35,414 nt of DNA from an uncultured Actinomycetes bacterium (GCA_900313905.1 OMTG01000077.1:1-35414), one strand, 5' to 3'. Positions 7,646 through 16,076 are shown, counted from the first letter of the stretch. Numbers and translations are program-made. The notes: generated from the letters alone by a model not told the origin.

Positions 7646-8620
7646 CTAGGCCTCGTCGGCTGCTGCTGCGGCAGCATGTGGATGGCGAGGGGGCCTGATG
7701 CCGTCAAAGCCCCAGACGGCGACGGCTACCCAGATGGCAGCGCCACAGGCGACCTCGATACCGTAGAGGAAAGGTCCCTTGTAGGGGACGAGGAAGGCCA
7801 GGAGCAGCGCTGCCCCGGCAGGCGGAAGCCAGGTCCTGAAGCCATTCCAGGCGAGCACGAGCACGCAGAACGAGATGGCGACCACGAGTTCGAGCGGCAG
7901 GAGCCCTGCCTCGACGGCAGCACGGCCAAAAGAGCCGATGAAGCCCGCTGCTGCCAGCACGGCCCAGCCCCTCCAGGGGCGCAGGCGCAGCGTGAAGTCG
8001 GGACGGGTGAGCTCGGTGTAGGCGACAAGCAGGGGCGGGACTGCGAAGAAGGGCTGGTTCAGGAAGAAGCAGGGGGCGCTGAGCACGGCGAAGACCGCAA
8101 GGCGCTTGCCCCAGCTCCGGAAGGCTGTCTTGGGGGCAAGGCCCAGAGGATGGTAGTCGATGGGCTCCCTCAGCCCTGCACGCTCGAGCGCAATCTGGCC
8201 TGCACAGACAAGCGACACGAGGACGATCACGGCGACAGGGTAGAGCCATTCTTTCGTGCCGAGGAGCACGGGCAGGATCGCTGCCGAAAGCATCGGCGTC
8301 ATGTCAGCTGCCACGACGTTCATCATCACGGCGCAGAAGGCATAGCCGATCACTGCCCTGAACCACATGGGGCCCGGGACGAAGAGGTTGAGGAGGAGGC
8401 CGAAGACCGCGCCCGACCCCATCAGGATGAGCATGCGCGGTCGGTCGATGTTCCAGGCCTGCCGTGGCTGCATCCAGGCGCCGCAGAGGATGGCGGTGGT
8501 CTCCGGGAAGAGAATCTCCGACGATCCGGCGATGTCGGACACGGCGACCATTGCGACGACGAAGATGCCGCTCAGAAGTATCGGGAACCAGCGCTGCCGT
8601 ATGGTCATGCTTGCTGCCAT
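7646..8620 (-). CDS. Multi-pass membrane protein, HPP-like
   Basis: A 324-residue integral membrane protein with about eight to ten hydrophobic segments and an Ala/His-rich C-terminal tail. The N-terminal half (ILFPETTAILCGAWMQPRQAW, then AADMTPMLSAAILPVLLGTKEWLYPVAVIVLV as two adjoining stretches) resembles HPP-family membrane proteins, where a small residue-rich pair of hairpins and a conserved LLG.xxWLYP segment recur. HPP proteins have been linked to nitrite transport in plastids and cyanobacteria, but function in this lineage is unknown. The start at 8620 has a strong GGAGG site; the frame extends 115 codons upstream across murB sequence and is not used. It is divergent from murB and has its own terminator. 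Family assignment is tentative. Confidence 0.55.
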   Translation of the reverse strand: MAASMTIRQRWFPILLSGIFVVAMVAVSDIAGSSEILFPETTAILCGAWMQPRQAWNIDRPRMLILMGSGAVFGLLLNLFVPGPMWFRAVIGYAFCAVMMNVVAADMTPMLSAAILPVLLGTKEWLYPVAVIVLVSLVCAGQIALERAGLREPIDYHPLGLAPKTAFRSWGKRLAVFAVLSAPCFFLNQPFFAVPPLLVAYTELTRPDFTLRLRPWRGWAVLAAAGFIGSFGRAAVEAGLLPLELVVAISFCVLVLAWNGFRTWLPPAGAALLLAFLVPYKGPFLYGIEVACGAAIWVAVAVWGFDGIRPPRHPHAAAAAADEA

Positions 8621-8677
8621 GTAAAGATCCTCCTGTGGGTCGCGTGCGTGTCGAATGCGTGCCAAGGCCATAAACAT

Positions 8678-8706
8678 TTTAAGCTGCCCCAAGGCTCCGG
8701 TATACT
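8678..8706 (+). promoter_or_regulatory. Candidate murB promoter
   Basis: TATACT (8701-8706) is a good -10 box, with TTTAAG (8678-8683) at a 17-base spacing as a weak -35 box. It lies 63 bases before the murB ATG in the divergent intergenic region. Confidence 0.45.
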
Positions 8707-8768
8707 CAGACGCAAGAAGAGCATGCACCCCTTCGCACTCGATATGGAACCAGGGGAAAGGACCAGAT

Positions 8769-9683
8769 ATGGGAACGCCGGAGACAGAAGCGCTTGCTGC
8801 CAAGCTCGAAGCCATCGTCGGCACAGGCCAGGTGAAGCGCGATGAGCCGATGTCGGAGCATACGACCTTCAAGATCGGCGGTCCGGCAGACCTCTTCGTG
8901 ACGCCGGGGACCACTGAGGAGCTCCAGAAGGTCCTTGCTGCGTGCAAGGAGGCAGGCGAGCCCACATTCCTTCTGGGCCTGGGATCCGACCTCCTCGTCG
9001 ATGACGGGGGCTACCGCGGGACGATCGTGAACCTTTCCCGCTTCGATAAGGTGGAGGTCCAGGGCACACGACTCATCTGCCAGGCGGGCGTCTCCCTGAA
9101 GGATGCCTGCGCCAAGGCCTGCGAAGCAGGGCTTTCCGGCCTCGAGTTCGCCTGTGGCATCCCAGGATCGGTCGGAGGCGCTGCCTTCATGAACGCAGGG
9201 GCCTATGACGGGGTCACTGCCGATGTGCTCGAATCGCTCCGTGCGCTCACGCCGGAGGGCGAGCTTAAGACCTACCAGGCAGATGAGCTCGACTTCGGCT
9301 ACCGCAAGAGCAGGGTGCGCACCGAGGGCCTCGTCGTCTGCGACGTGACCTATGCGCTTGAGCCGGGGGACAAGGCCGAGATCCAGGCGAAGATGGATGA
9401 CCTCAATGAGCGCCGTGCCGCCAAGCAGCCGCTCGAGTATGGCAGCGCTGGCTCCACCTTCAAGCGCCCGGAGGGCTATTTCGCAGGCAAGCTCATCACC
9501 GATGCCGGCCTCAAGGGCTACCGGGTGGGCGATGCTGCGGTCTCCACGAAGCATGCCGGCTTCGTCGTGAACCTGGGGCATGCGACCTCCGAGGAGGTCC
9601 GTCTCGTTATCCGCCATGTCCAGGACGAGGTGCTGCGCCAGTTCGGGGTCTTCCTCGAGCCGGAGGTGCGCTTCCTGCCGTAA
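8769..9683 (+). CDS. murB: UDP-N-acetylenolpyruvoylglucosamine reductase
   Basis: A 304-residue flavoenzyme that reduces UDP-GlcNAc-enolpyruvate to UDP-MurNAc with NADPH, the second committed step of peptidoglycan synthesis. FAD-binding motifs TTFKIGGPADLF (32-43), LGLGSDLLVDDGGYRG (69-84) and ACGIPGSVGGAAFMNAGAY (128-146) are present. The catalytic serine sits in GSAGSTFKRP (225-234) and the C-terminal glutamate in LEPEVRF. The arrangement is that of the short, type II MurB. The start ATG 8769 follows GGGGAAAGGA; the open frame before it lies in the promoter region. It is transcribed alone, with a terminator at 9711. Confidence 0.95.
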   Translation: MGTPETEALAAKLEAIVGTGQVKRDEPMSEHTTFKIGGPADLFVTPGTTEELQKVLAACKEAGEPTFLLGLGSDLLVDDGGYRGTIVNLSRFDKVEVQGTRLICQAGVSLKDACAKACEAGLSGLEFACGIPGSVGGAAFMNAGAYDGVTADVLESLRALTPEGELKTYQADELDFGYRKSRVRTEGLVVCDVTYALEPGDKAEIQAKMDDLNERRAAKQPLEYGSAGSTFKRPEGYFAGKLITDAGLKGYRVGDAAVSTKHAGFVVNLGHATSEEVRLVIRHVQDEVLRQFGVFLEPEVRFLP

Positions 9684-9710
9684 GGCCTGAAGTCATAATC
9701 TGCGATGCCT

Positions 9711-9737
9711 GGCGGCTCCGAAAGGGGCCGCCCTTCT
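9711..9737 (+). terminator. murB terminator
   Basis: A 9-bp stem (9711-9719 with 9724-9732, one T-G pair) with a GAAA tetraloop and a CTTCTC tail, 28 bases after the murB stop. Confidence 0.75.
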
Positions 9738-9739
9738 CA

Positions 9740-9890
9740 TGCGCTGGGCAGGGCTCCCTTCCAGGATCTCCGTGAGGATGGTGAGGAAGCCGCAGCAGAG
9801 CTCCTCGTAGCCCATCGTGCTGCAGCCGCGGAACCAGGCGATGAACTCATCTGTCATCCCGTCGTTATGGAGCGTGAGCCTCGGCTCCCG
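9740..9890 (-). pseudogene. TetR-type regulator remnant (C-terminal tail)
   Basis: On the minus strand, about 48 codons read RLTLHNDGMTDEFIAWFRG and then a helix ending TILTEILEGS. This resembles the last helices of TetR-family regulators, where a phrase such as FYxxGMTxxIxxWxxxG is followed by a helix ending in LLEG. No DNA-binding domain or start is present: continuing upstream, the sequence becomes oleate hydratase on the other strand. It is therefore read as the surviving tail of a regulator once transcribed away from the hydratase. The similarity is by eye and moderate; it could be chance. Confidence 0.4.
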
Positions 9891-9906
9891 CCAAGGACCT
9901 ATCCCT

Positions 9907-11165
9907 ATGGCCACAAGGTTCGAGACGACAGCGCGCTCGAGGCCAAGCGCTGCCTCTCCCGCCTCGCTCTGGGCAACCGCATCGACTGCCTCGAGGACAT
10001 CCTCCACTGCAAGCGCAATGAGTACGATTCGATCATCCATCCCCTGACGGTGTGGCTCGAAGGGAAGGGGGCCATAGCGAGGGAGGATGCGCAGTCTACG
10101 ATGTAGAGCTCGATGACGGGTGCAATACGGCCGAGGCCATCTGCATGAGGCGCGAAAGCAAGGAAGAGAGGACCGCCGTCAGGCCTTGCGATCTCGTCTT
10201 CGTCACGAACGGTTCCCTCATGACAAACGCATCCTTCGGCGACAACGAGCATGTGGCACGTCTCGATGAGGACACGGACGACCTCGGGCTCTTCACGGTC
10301 TGGCAGAACCTGGCGGCACGCGATGCCAAGTTCGGCCATCCGGAGAAGTTCCTGGGCCAGATCGGCAAGACGAAGTGGATGAGCTGCTTCATCACCATGA
10401 AGGACTACCCGGAGTTCTTCGGGCGGGTAGAGCGGATGATGGGCTCTCCTGCCGGCACGGGCGGCGTCGTCACCCTCAGGGATTCCGGCTGGGAGATGAG
10501 CCTCATGTTCTACGACCGGGACTGCTTCCCCCATCAGCGGGAGAACAATGAGGATGTGCTCAAGGGAGATGGCCTCTTCGGCGAGCGCCTCGGCACCTAC
10601 ATCAGGAAGCCGATGGGTGAGTGCACGGGCAACGAGATCCTGCTCGAGCTCCTCTGCCATCTCGATATGCTCGATATGAAGGACGAGGTCCTGGCGCATG
10701 CCCATGTGTCGACCTGCATGATCCCCTGCATCACGAGCCGGTTCATGCCCCGCACGGCCGCAGACCGCCCGCGTGTCGTGACAGAAGGCTGCACCAACGT
10801 CGCCTTCATCGGGCAGCATGTCGAAGTGCCGGGCGATTCACGATCGAGACGAGCATCAGGACGCCGCTCGAGGCGGCCTGCCAGCTCTGCGGCATCGAGA
10901 AGGACCCGATCGAGGTCTATCCTTCGCAGTACGATATGCGCTATGCGCTCGAGCGCTTCAAGAAGTTCTCTGCGACAGAAGGCCCGATCACGGAAGACGA
11001 TCTCCCGAAGATGAATCCGCTGAAGCTCAAGGCGGCAAAGCAGCGCCTCATCAGCCACCTCAACGAGATCCCGCCCTGCTACGTGATGTATCCAGGACGC
11101 GACCAGAGCATGGCCACGAAGGCTTCGGTCCCCGGCCCGGGCTATCCGAAAGACGGGGAGCAGGC
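9907..11165 (+). pseudogene. ohyA: Oleate hydratase (MCRA family), broken
   Basis: Remnant of an FAD-dependent oleate hydratase, which hydrates unsaturated fatty acids. Family sequence is recognised in pieces: MATRFE (9907-9924), SALEAKRCLSRL to NEYDSIIHPLTVWLEGKGA (about 9930-10073), YDVELDDG to DLVFVTNGSLMTNASFG and on to AFIGQHVEVPGD (about 10091-10836), then FTIETSIRTPLEAA to IPPCYVMYPGRDQ (10834-11109). These pieces fall in different frames: breaks at about 9922-9930, 10053-10085 (near a G5 run) and 10834. The first third of the roughly 590-residue enzyme, including the GxGxxG FAD site, is missing. The last frame reads through the terminator to 11250, so the stop is lost too. Confidence 0.85.
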
Positions 11166-11198
11166 AAGAAGAGGGCTCCGGGGTGCCCCGGAGCCCTC
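11165..11198 (-). terminator. Terminator of the amt-glnB operon
   Basis: A perfect 13-base inverted repeat (11171-11183 with 11186-11198; the innermost pairs form the loop), with TTCTT on the minus-strand side. It lies 15 bases after the P-II stop codon and may also have served the broken hydratase gene on the other strand. Confidence 0.8.
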
Positions 11199-11212
11199 GT
11201 GGCGTCCCTGTG

Positions 11213-11587
11213 CTAGATCTCGTCCGGCTTCGCGTCAGGGGCCGGCGTGATGGCCTCCTTGTCGCGTTCGCCCGTGCGGATGCGCACTGCATGGTCGATC
11301 TCGTACCAGAAGACCTTGCCGTCGCCTGGCTCGCCGGTATAGGCGGCCTTCACGATCGCATCGACGGTCTTCTCGGCCCATTCCTCATCCGAGACAACGA
11401 TCTCGAACTTGGCCTTCGGCAGCATGTTCATCGCGACCTTGTTGCCACGGACCATATGGGTGTAGCCGAGCTGGGTGCCGCAGCCCATGACCTGGGAGAC
11501 GGTGATGCCGCGGACATCGATCTCGCGCAGCGCCTCCTTCACGTCCTCGAGACGGTCCTCACGGACGATGGCTTCTACCTTGATCAT
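11213..11587 (-). CDS. glnK: P-II nitrogen regulatory protein
   Basis: A 124-residue P-II protein, which binds ATP/ADP and 2-oxoglutarate and, beside amt, normally plugs the ammonium channel. Aligned without gaps to E. coli GlnB over the first half, it keeps Gln39, Thr43, Arg47, Gly48, Leu56, Pro57 and Lys58, and the C-terminal signature appears as TGEPGDGKVFW and RIRTGE. The T-loop is unusual: position 51, the uridylylated tyrosine in enterobacteria, is valine, and position 46 is valine instead of tyrosine. Thus tyrosine uridylylation or adenylylation is ruled out. It is the second gene of an operon, 17 bases after amt. The name glnK is by context. Confidence 0.92.
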   Translation of the reverse strand: MIKVEAIVREDRLEDVKEALREIDVRGITVSQVMGCGTQLGYTHMVRGNKVAMNMLPKAKFEIVVSDEEWAEKTVDAIVKAAYTGEPGDGKVFWYEIDHAVRIRTGERDKEAITPAPDAKPDEI

Positions 11588-11604
11588 TGGTATGCGCTCC
11601 TCAG

Positions 11605-12855
11605 CTAATCATCGAGGCCGGTAAAGGATGGATAGGCACGCTCGCCGTGCTGGGAGATATCGAGGCCGATATGCTCCTCGCGGGGCGTCACGCGCAGGGT
11701 GCCGCCGCAGAGCGCCTTCGTGAGGGCGATGCAGATGAGCGAGCCTGCAACCGCCAGGGCGATCGTGACGAGGATGGCGGCGATCTGGGCGCAGATAAGC
11801 CCAGTCTCGCCGAAGATGAGGCCATTCCACTGGAGGGCAGGATTCACGGCCTTGCTGGCGAAGATGCCGGTCGCGATGCCTCCCCAGATGCCGCCGATCC
11901 CGTGGCAGCCGAAGGCGTCGAGAGCATCGTCGTAGTGGAAGCGGCTCTTCATGCGCGAGCAGGTGAAGTAGCAGATGACAGATCCGATGAAGCCGATGGG
12001 GATGGCGGCGGCAAGAGGCACGAAGCCGCAGCCCGGGGTGATCGTGACGAGGCCGACCACAAGGCCGGTGCAGGCACCGACCAAGGTCGGCTTGTGGTCC
12101 ATGATGACATCCATCATCATCCAGCCGAGCTCGGCTGCGGCGGCGGAGAGGGCGGTCGTGGCGAAGGCGTGGACCGCAAGGCCATCAGCTGCCAAAGCAG
12201 AGCCGGCGTTGAAGCCGAACCAGCCGAAGAGCAACAGCGTTGCGCCGATAGCGACAAGCGGAATGTTGTGGACGCGGTAGTTCACATCGTCGAAGCCGCT
12301 GCGCCTTCCCAGTGCCAGGCAGAGCACGAGCGCCGAGATGCCGGAGCTGATGTGGACGACGTTGCCGCCCGCGAAGTCGACCGAGCCGATTGCGGCCAGG
12401 ATGCCGCCGGCGCCCCAGACCATGTGGGCGATCGGGTAGTAGACGACGAAGGTCCAGAGCAGGATGAAGATGAAGAGGGCCTTGAAGCGCATGCGCCCTG
12501 CGACCGAGCCGGTGATGAGCGCTGGGGTGATGACGGAGAACATCATCTGGAAGAGCGCATAGGCCAGAAACGGTATCGTGGCGGCATAAGGCCCCGCTGC
12601 GTCCATCGGGACCCCGTTCATCATCAGATAGTCGAAGCCACCGATGATGCCGGCGTGGTCGCTTCCGAAGGAGAGCGAGAAGCCGACCACGATCCACAGG
12701 ACGATCTCGAGGCCGATCGTGAAGAATGAGGCCAGGATGTTGTTCACGACATTCTTGCGGCGTCCCAGGCCCCCATAGAAGAAGGCAAGCCCTGGCGTCA
12801 TGAAGAGAACGAGGGCCGCACAGAGGAGCACGAAGGCAGTGTCAGCGTTGTTCAT
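11605..12855 (-). CDS. amt: Ammonium transporter
   Basis: A 416-residue Amt/Mep/Rh channel with about 11 transmembrane helices. The twin pore histidines are present as His168 (VVHISSG) and His318 (FGCHGIGG), and the TPGLAFFYGGL segment (20-30) marks the first helix. It imports ammonium and, with the P-II protein encoded 17 bases downstream, should be shut when nitrogen is plentiful. The ATG at 12855 has a strong GGGAGG site and gives the normal mature start; the frame is open 25 codons further upstream without meaning. No signal peptide precedes the first helix. Confidence 0.95.
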   Translation of the reverse strand: MNNADTAFVLLCAALVLFMTPGLAFFYGGLGRRKNVVNNILASFFTIGLEIVLWIVVGFSLSFGSDHAGIIGGFDYLMMNGVPMDAAGPYAATIPFLAYALFQMMFSVITPALITGSVAGRMRFKALFIFILLWTFVVYYPIAHMVWGAGGILAAIGSVDFAGGNVVHISSGISALVLCLALGRRSGFDDVNYRVHNIPLVAIGATLLLFGWFGFNAGSALAADGLAVHAFATTALSAAAAELGWMMMDVIMDHKPTLVGACTGLVVGLVTITPGCGFVPLAAAIPIGFIGSVICYFTCSRMKSRFHYDDALDAFGCHGIGGIWGGIATGIFASKAVNPALQWNGLIFGETGLICAQIAAILVTIALAVAGSLICIALTKALCGGTLRVTPREEHIGLDISQHGERAYPSFTGLDD

Positions 12856-13263
12856 GGATAGAATCCTCCCTTTCTGCCCCCACTGTGCAGAGGGGAAGGT
12901 GCCGCCTTGCTGCACGAGGGCACGCAGCAAGCCTAGGGTGTGCTCATTGCAGGCTCATGAAGGGGCCGTTTCCGGCATGAGGAGAGGGGGTTAAACCAGA
13001 TGCGCCACGCAGATATGCCGCTGCCATCCCGCCTGAATGCCTGCTGGCATTTCCACAGGTATGTGAGGGGGTGTCTGGGCTGTGGACCAACCGCTCCGCA
13101 GTTTCGCCACAAAGCTTCAGGAAAGCTTGGCATGGATTCAGTGTGGGGCTGTTTCTGTGGAGTATAGGCGGGCTGGACGTGCAGGGCGTATAGTTGTACC
13201 TGCGCTATTCGTACCAATTTGCAGCTTTCAGTTCAAATGCAGCATACCCCGTAAGGAGTGAAC
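12856..13263. other. Gene-free intergenic region between amt and the hydrolase gene
   Basis: About 400 bases between divergent genes. It must hold both promoters, but no convincing -35/-10 pair was found; TATAGT at 13189-13194 is a possible -10 for the rightward gene without a good -35. A short repeat of AAGCTT-type sequence occurs at 13112-13131. A 94-codon minus-strand frame here (12933-13217) has no family resemblance and no ribosome site worth trusting. Confidence 0.5.
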
Positions 13264-14544
13264 GTGACACCTACACCTACAGACCAGCATCGCGACGAGC
13301 AGAGGCGCACGCCCTCCATCACTCGGCGCAATGCCTTGAAGATGATGCTGGGCGCTGCTGGTGCCCTTGCGATGATCGGCAGCCCGCTCCACGCCTTCGC
13401 CGACGATGTCGCCGATGCGACCGCCGCTGCGAACAATGCCGCGAACCAGCTGGCCGAGACGCAGCAGCAGCTCGACGCAGCCCAGGCAGAATATGATTCC
13501 ATCAACGCCCAGCTGACGGATATCCAGAACCAGTATGCCGACCTTGCCAAGCAGCAGGCTGACACCCTTTCGCAGATCGAGAGTGTCCAGGGCCAGATCG
13601 ACAGCACCCAGGCGGAGATTGACCAGAAGCAGGCCGACCTCGACCAGAAACGCACGATTCTCGGCAACCGCATGTCCGCCTCATACAAGGCCGGCAGTGA
13701 CAACATCATATCGGTCCTTCTCAATTCGGACTCGTTCGAGGACCTGTTCCAGAACGTCTACTACCTCGACAAGATCTCCAAGGCCGACTCCGAGATGATC
13801 GAGGAGGTCAAGGCGGCCAAGGAGGAGCTCGATGCGAAGAAGGCCGATCTCGAGAGCCAGAAGGCTGAGCTCGACCAGCTGAACGCGCAGCAGACCGAGC
13901 AGCTGAACCAGATGGCCCAGAAGCAGCAGGAGGTCTCCAACCTGCTCTCCAGCGCCGATTCCGCAGTCCAGACCCTCCTTGCGCAGAAGGACGCCGACCT
14001 CGTTGCCTACAACCAGGCAGAGGCCGCCCGCCAGCAGGCAGAGGCTGAAGCGGAAGCAGAGCGCCAGAGGCAGGCTGCGGCAGCAGCGGCGGCGGCAGCC
14101 GCATCGAGATCGAGCTCGGGCTCCACGGCGCGCTCCGGTGCCAGCACGATCACGACGAGCGGTTCAGGCTCGCTCTCCGCGGTCCTCTCCGCCTGCAGCA
14201 CCACGCCGTCCCCAGGCTATGGCTACTGCGCAGCCTGGGTCTCCAATGTCTTCAGGAATGCAGGCGTCGGCTCTCCAGGCGGCAATGCCTGCGACATGTA
14301 TGCGGCCTGGTGCGGAAGCTCCGACCGGAGCAAGCTGCAGCCGGGCATGATCATCGCCGTGTCCTCCCACAACCTCGATTCCGCCGGCTATATCTATGGC
14401 CACGTGGGCATCTATGTCGGGAACAACACCGTGATGGACAACATCGGCTACATCAGGAGCGTCAATGTCGACTCCTGGATCTCCACGTTCTCTGGCATCG
14501 TCCCGGCACGCTGGGGCTGGCTGGGTGGCGTCGTGCTGTCCTAG
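13264..14544 (+). CDS. Secreted coiled-coil peptidoglycan hydrolase, CHAP/NlpC-like
   Basis: A 426-residue exported protein. The N-terminus has a twin-arginine-like signal, TRRNALKMMLGAAGALAMIG (20-39), with likely cleavage after HAFA (46). Residues about 50-275 are a long coiled coil rich in Gln, Ala, Asp and Lys, like the regulatory region of PcsB-type hydrolases. An Ala run and a Ser/Thr/Gly linker (270-305) lead to a cysteine-peptidase-type domain with Cys322 (YGYCAAWVSNVF) and His380 (YGHVGIYVG). It probably cuts peptide stems or crosslinks at division under FtsEX-like control, by family analogy. The GTG at 13264, five bases after AAGGAG, is preferred over a GTG at 13258. Confidence 0.87.
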   Translation: MTPTPTDQHRDEQRRTPSITRRNALKMMLGAAGALAMIGSPLHAFADDVADATAAANNAANQLAETQQQLDAAQAEYDSINAQLTDIQNQYADLAKQQADTLSQIESVQGQIDSTQAEIDQKQADLDQKRTILGNRMSASYKAGSDNIISVLLNSDSFEDLFQNVYYLDKISKADSEMIEEVKAAKEELDAKKADLESQKAELDQLNAQQTEQLNQMAQKQQEVSNLLSSADSAVQTLLAQKDADLVAYNQAEAARQQAEAEAEAERQRQAAAAAAAAAASRSSSGSTARSGASTITTSGSGSLSAVLSACSTTPSPGYGYCAAWVSNVFRNAGVGSPGGNACDMYAAWCGSSDRSKLQPGMIIAVSSHNLDSAGYIYGHVGIYVGNNTVMDNIGYIRSVNVDSWISTFSGIVPARWGWLGGVVLS

Positions 14545-14571
14545 CGAGAACGGCAGCAAGCGAAGTCTTCA

Positions 14572-14602
14572 GGGGCTGGAAGGGCAACCTTCCAGCCCCT
14601 TT
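14572..14602 (+). terminator. Terminator of the hydrolase gene
   Basis: A perfect 12-bp stem (14572-14583 with 14588-14599) with a GCAA tetraloop, followed by TTT, 28 bases after the stop codon. Confidence 0.85.
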
Positions 14603-14626
14603 CGCGTCCTTTGGGGCAGGCAGGCG

Positions 14627-15877
14627 CTACGGGCGGGGCCTGCCGCAATTGCTGCAGAAGCGCCCGGTGCTCTGCGCCCCGCACGAGCAGGTCCAGGGGC
14701 CATCTGCTGGCTGAGGGCGGGGCCTGCCGCAATTGCTGCAGAAGCGCCCGGTGCTCTGCGCCCCGCACGAGCAGGTCCAGGAGTCCTGTGCTTGGGCAGG
14801 AGGCTGGCTCTGGGTGCCTGCTCCGCCATGCTGGAAATCGCCTTGGCCTTGTCCTGCACCTATGCCCCAGATGCCCTGCATGTTCATGCCGGCGCCGGCT
14901 GCGTTCGCCATCCCCATGCCCATGAACCCTACGGCTGCGCCTGCGCTGTTGGAGGCTGCCTGGCGCATTGCGTCTGCCTGCGAGGCGACCAGGTTCGCCC
15001 GTGCCATCGCTGGGTCGCGCATGACGGCAGCCTTCTGCAGCTCCTTGATCATCGCCTCGTCTTCGGGCGATGCCGCAATCGAATTCACGCCGAAGGCCGC
15101 GACCTCGATGCCGCGCAGCTGGCTCCACGATTCGGAGAGCTCCTCGTTGAGGGCCTGCGCAAGCTCCTTCGTGTGCGCGGGCACCGCTGAATAGCGCACG
15201 CCCATCTCCGAGATGCGCGCGAAGGCTGGCTGCAGGGCGGTGAGAAGGTCGCTCTTGAGCTGCGAATCTATCCGGTCCCGCGTGAAGGGCTCCTCGACGT
15301 TGCCGCACACGCTCTTGTAGAACATGAGCGGGTCTGTGATCCGATAGGAGTATTCGCCATTGCAGCGCACGGAGATATCGACATCGAGCCCGATGTTGGC
15401 ATCGACCACACGGAAGGGGACGGGCGTCGCGGTCCCGTACTTGTTGCCCACGATCTCCTTCGCGTTGAAGAAATACACGCGCTGGTCCTTGCCGGTGTCG
15501 CCACCAAACGTGAAGCGTGTGCCCACACGCTCGAACGACGAGCGTATCCTTTCACGGAGCGATGCGTTCTCGCCGAAGAAAAGGCTCGGCTCCGTCGAGC
15601 GGTCGAATACGAATTCGCCCGGCTCGCCCGAAGCCTCGACGACGGCGCCCTGCTCCACGATGATCATGTACTGGCCCTCGTTCACGGCGATGATGGAGCC
15701 ATCAGAGATGATGTTGTCCTCGCCGGCAGAGTTCGAGGAACGGCCCTGCGACGAGGTGCGCTTGCGCCCCTTTGCAGCAAGCGTGTTCGCATCGAGTGCA
15801 TCGCAATAGAAGAAATCACGCCAGGAGTCGGCAAGAACGCCGCCCACGGCACCCATGCCCGCTCTCAGAAGTCCCAT
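14627..15877 (-). CDS. SPFH-domain protein with two C-terminal zinc ribbons
   Basis: A 416-residue protein of the group often labelled virion core protein or membrane protease subunit (COG4260; YdjI-like), which combines a stomatin/prohibitin-type SPFH domain with a C-terminal zinc ribbon. The SPFH part runs from about 50 to 290 (IISDGSIIAVNEGQYMIIVE, then FFNAKEIVGNKYGTATPVPF). A Gly/Met/Ala-rich stretch follows, then two identical 22-residue ribbons starting at 367 and 395, each with the pattern CxC-N8-CxxC (Cys369/371/380/383 and 397/399/408/411). Function in the family is unclear; B. subtilis YdjI is linked to membrane stress. The ATG at 15877 follows GAAGGGATGG. It is divergent from the sensor operon. 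Confidence 0.87.
   Translation of the reverse strand: MGLLRAGMGAVGGVLADSWRDFFYCDALDANTLAAKGRKRTSSQGRSSNSAGEDNIISDGSIIAVNEGQYMIIVEQGAVVEASGEPGEFVFDRSTEPSLFFGENASLRERIRSSFERVGTRFTFGGDTGKDQRVYFFNAKEIVGNKYGTATPVPFRVVDANIGLDVDISVRCNGEYSYRITDPLMFYKSVCGNVEEPFTRDRIDSQLKSDLLTALQPAFARISEMGVRYSAVPAHTKELAQALNEELSESWSQLRGIEVAAFGVNSIAASPEDEAMIKELQKAAVMRDPAMARANLVASQADAMRQAASNSAGAAVGFMGMGMANAAGAGMNMQGIWGIGAGQGQGDFQHGGAGTQSQPPAQAQDSWTCSCGAQSTGRFCSNCGRPRPQPADGPWTCSCGAQSTGRFCSNCGRPRP
14631..14781. repeat. In-frame tandem duplication of the zinc-ribbon segment
   Basis: A 67-base stretch at 14631-14697 recurs without a mismatch at 14715-14781, a period of 84 bases (28 codons), so the downstream reading frame is kept. 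The 17 bases between copies are the linker. Identity at silent positions indicates a recent duplication or gene conversion. It gives the SPFH protein its second zinc ribbon. Confidence 0.95.
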
Positions 15878-16076
15878 GGCCCATCCCTTCGTCGTGTGCG
15901 TCGTGGACGCGCATTGTCTGTGTCCTGAGCGTGACGCAGTGCCTGCTCTGATGGAATTGCCGGATGTCCCAAAACGTTCGGCGAAGCATGCCCTCAGGGC
16001 CCGAACTGGAAGCCCTGTCCACGCTAGAATGATGCATGAGGCATGCCTTGGGGCGCTACCGAGAGGGGCTGCTTTG

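Noticed and set aside
10834..10840. Programmed ribosomal frameshift in the oleate hydratase gene
   Set aside because: No slippery heptamer or downstream structure was evident, other breaks exist, and the N-terminal third is missing, so pseudogene decay is simpler.
12933..13217. A 94-codon minus-strand frame in the amt upstream region
   Set aside because: No family resemblance, no good ribosome site and composition typical of non-coding DNA.
14040..14110. Alanine-codon run in the hydrolase gene as a DNA repeat
   Set aside because: It is a low-complexity linker between coiled coil and catalytic domain, common in such proteins.
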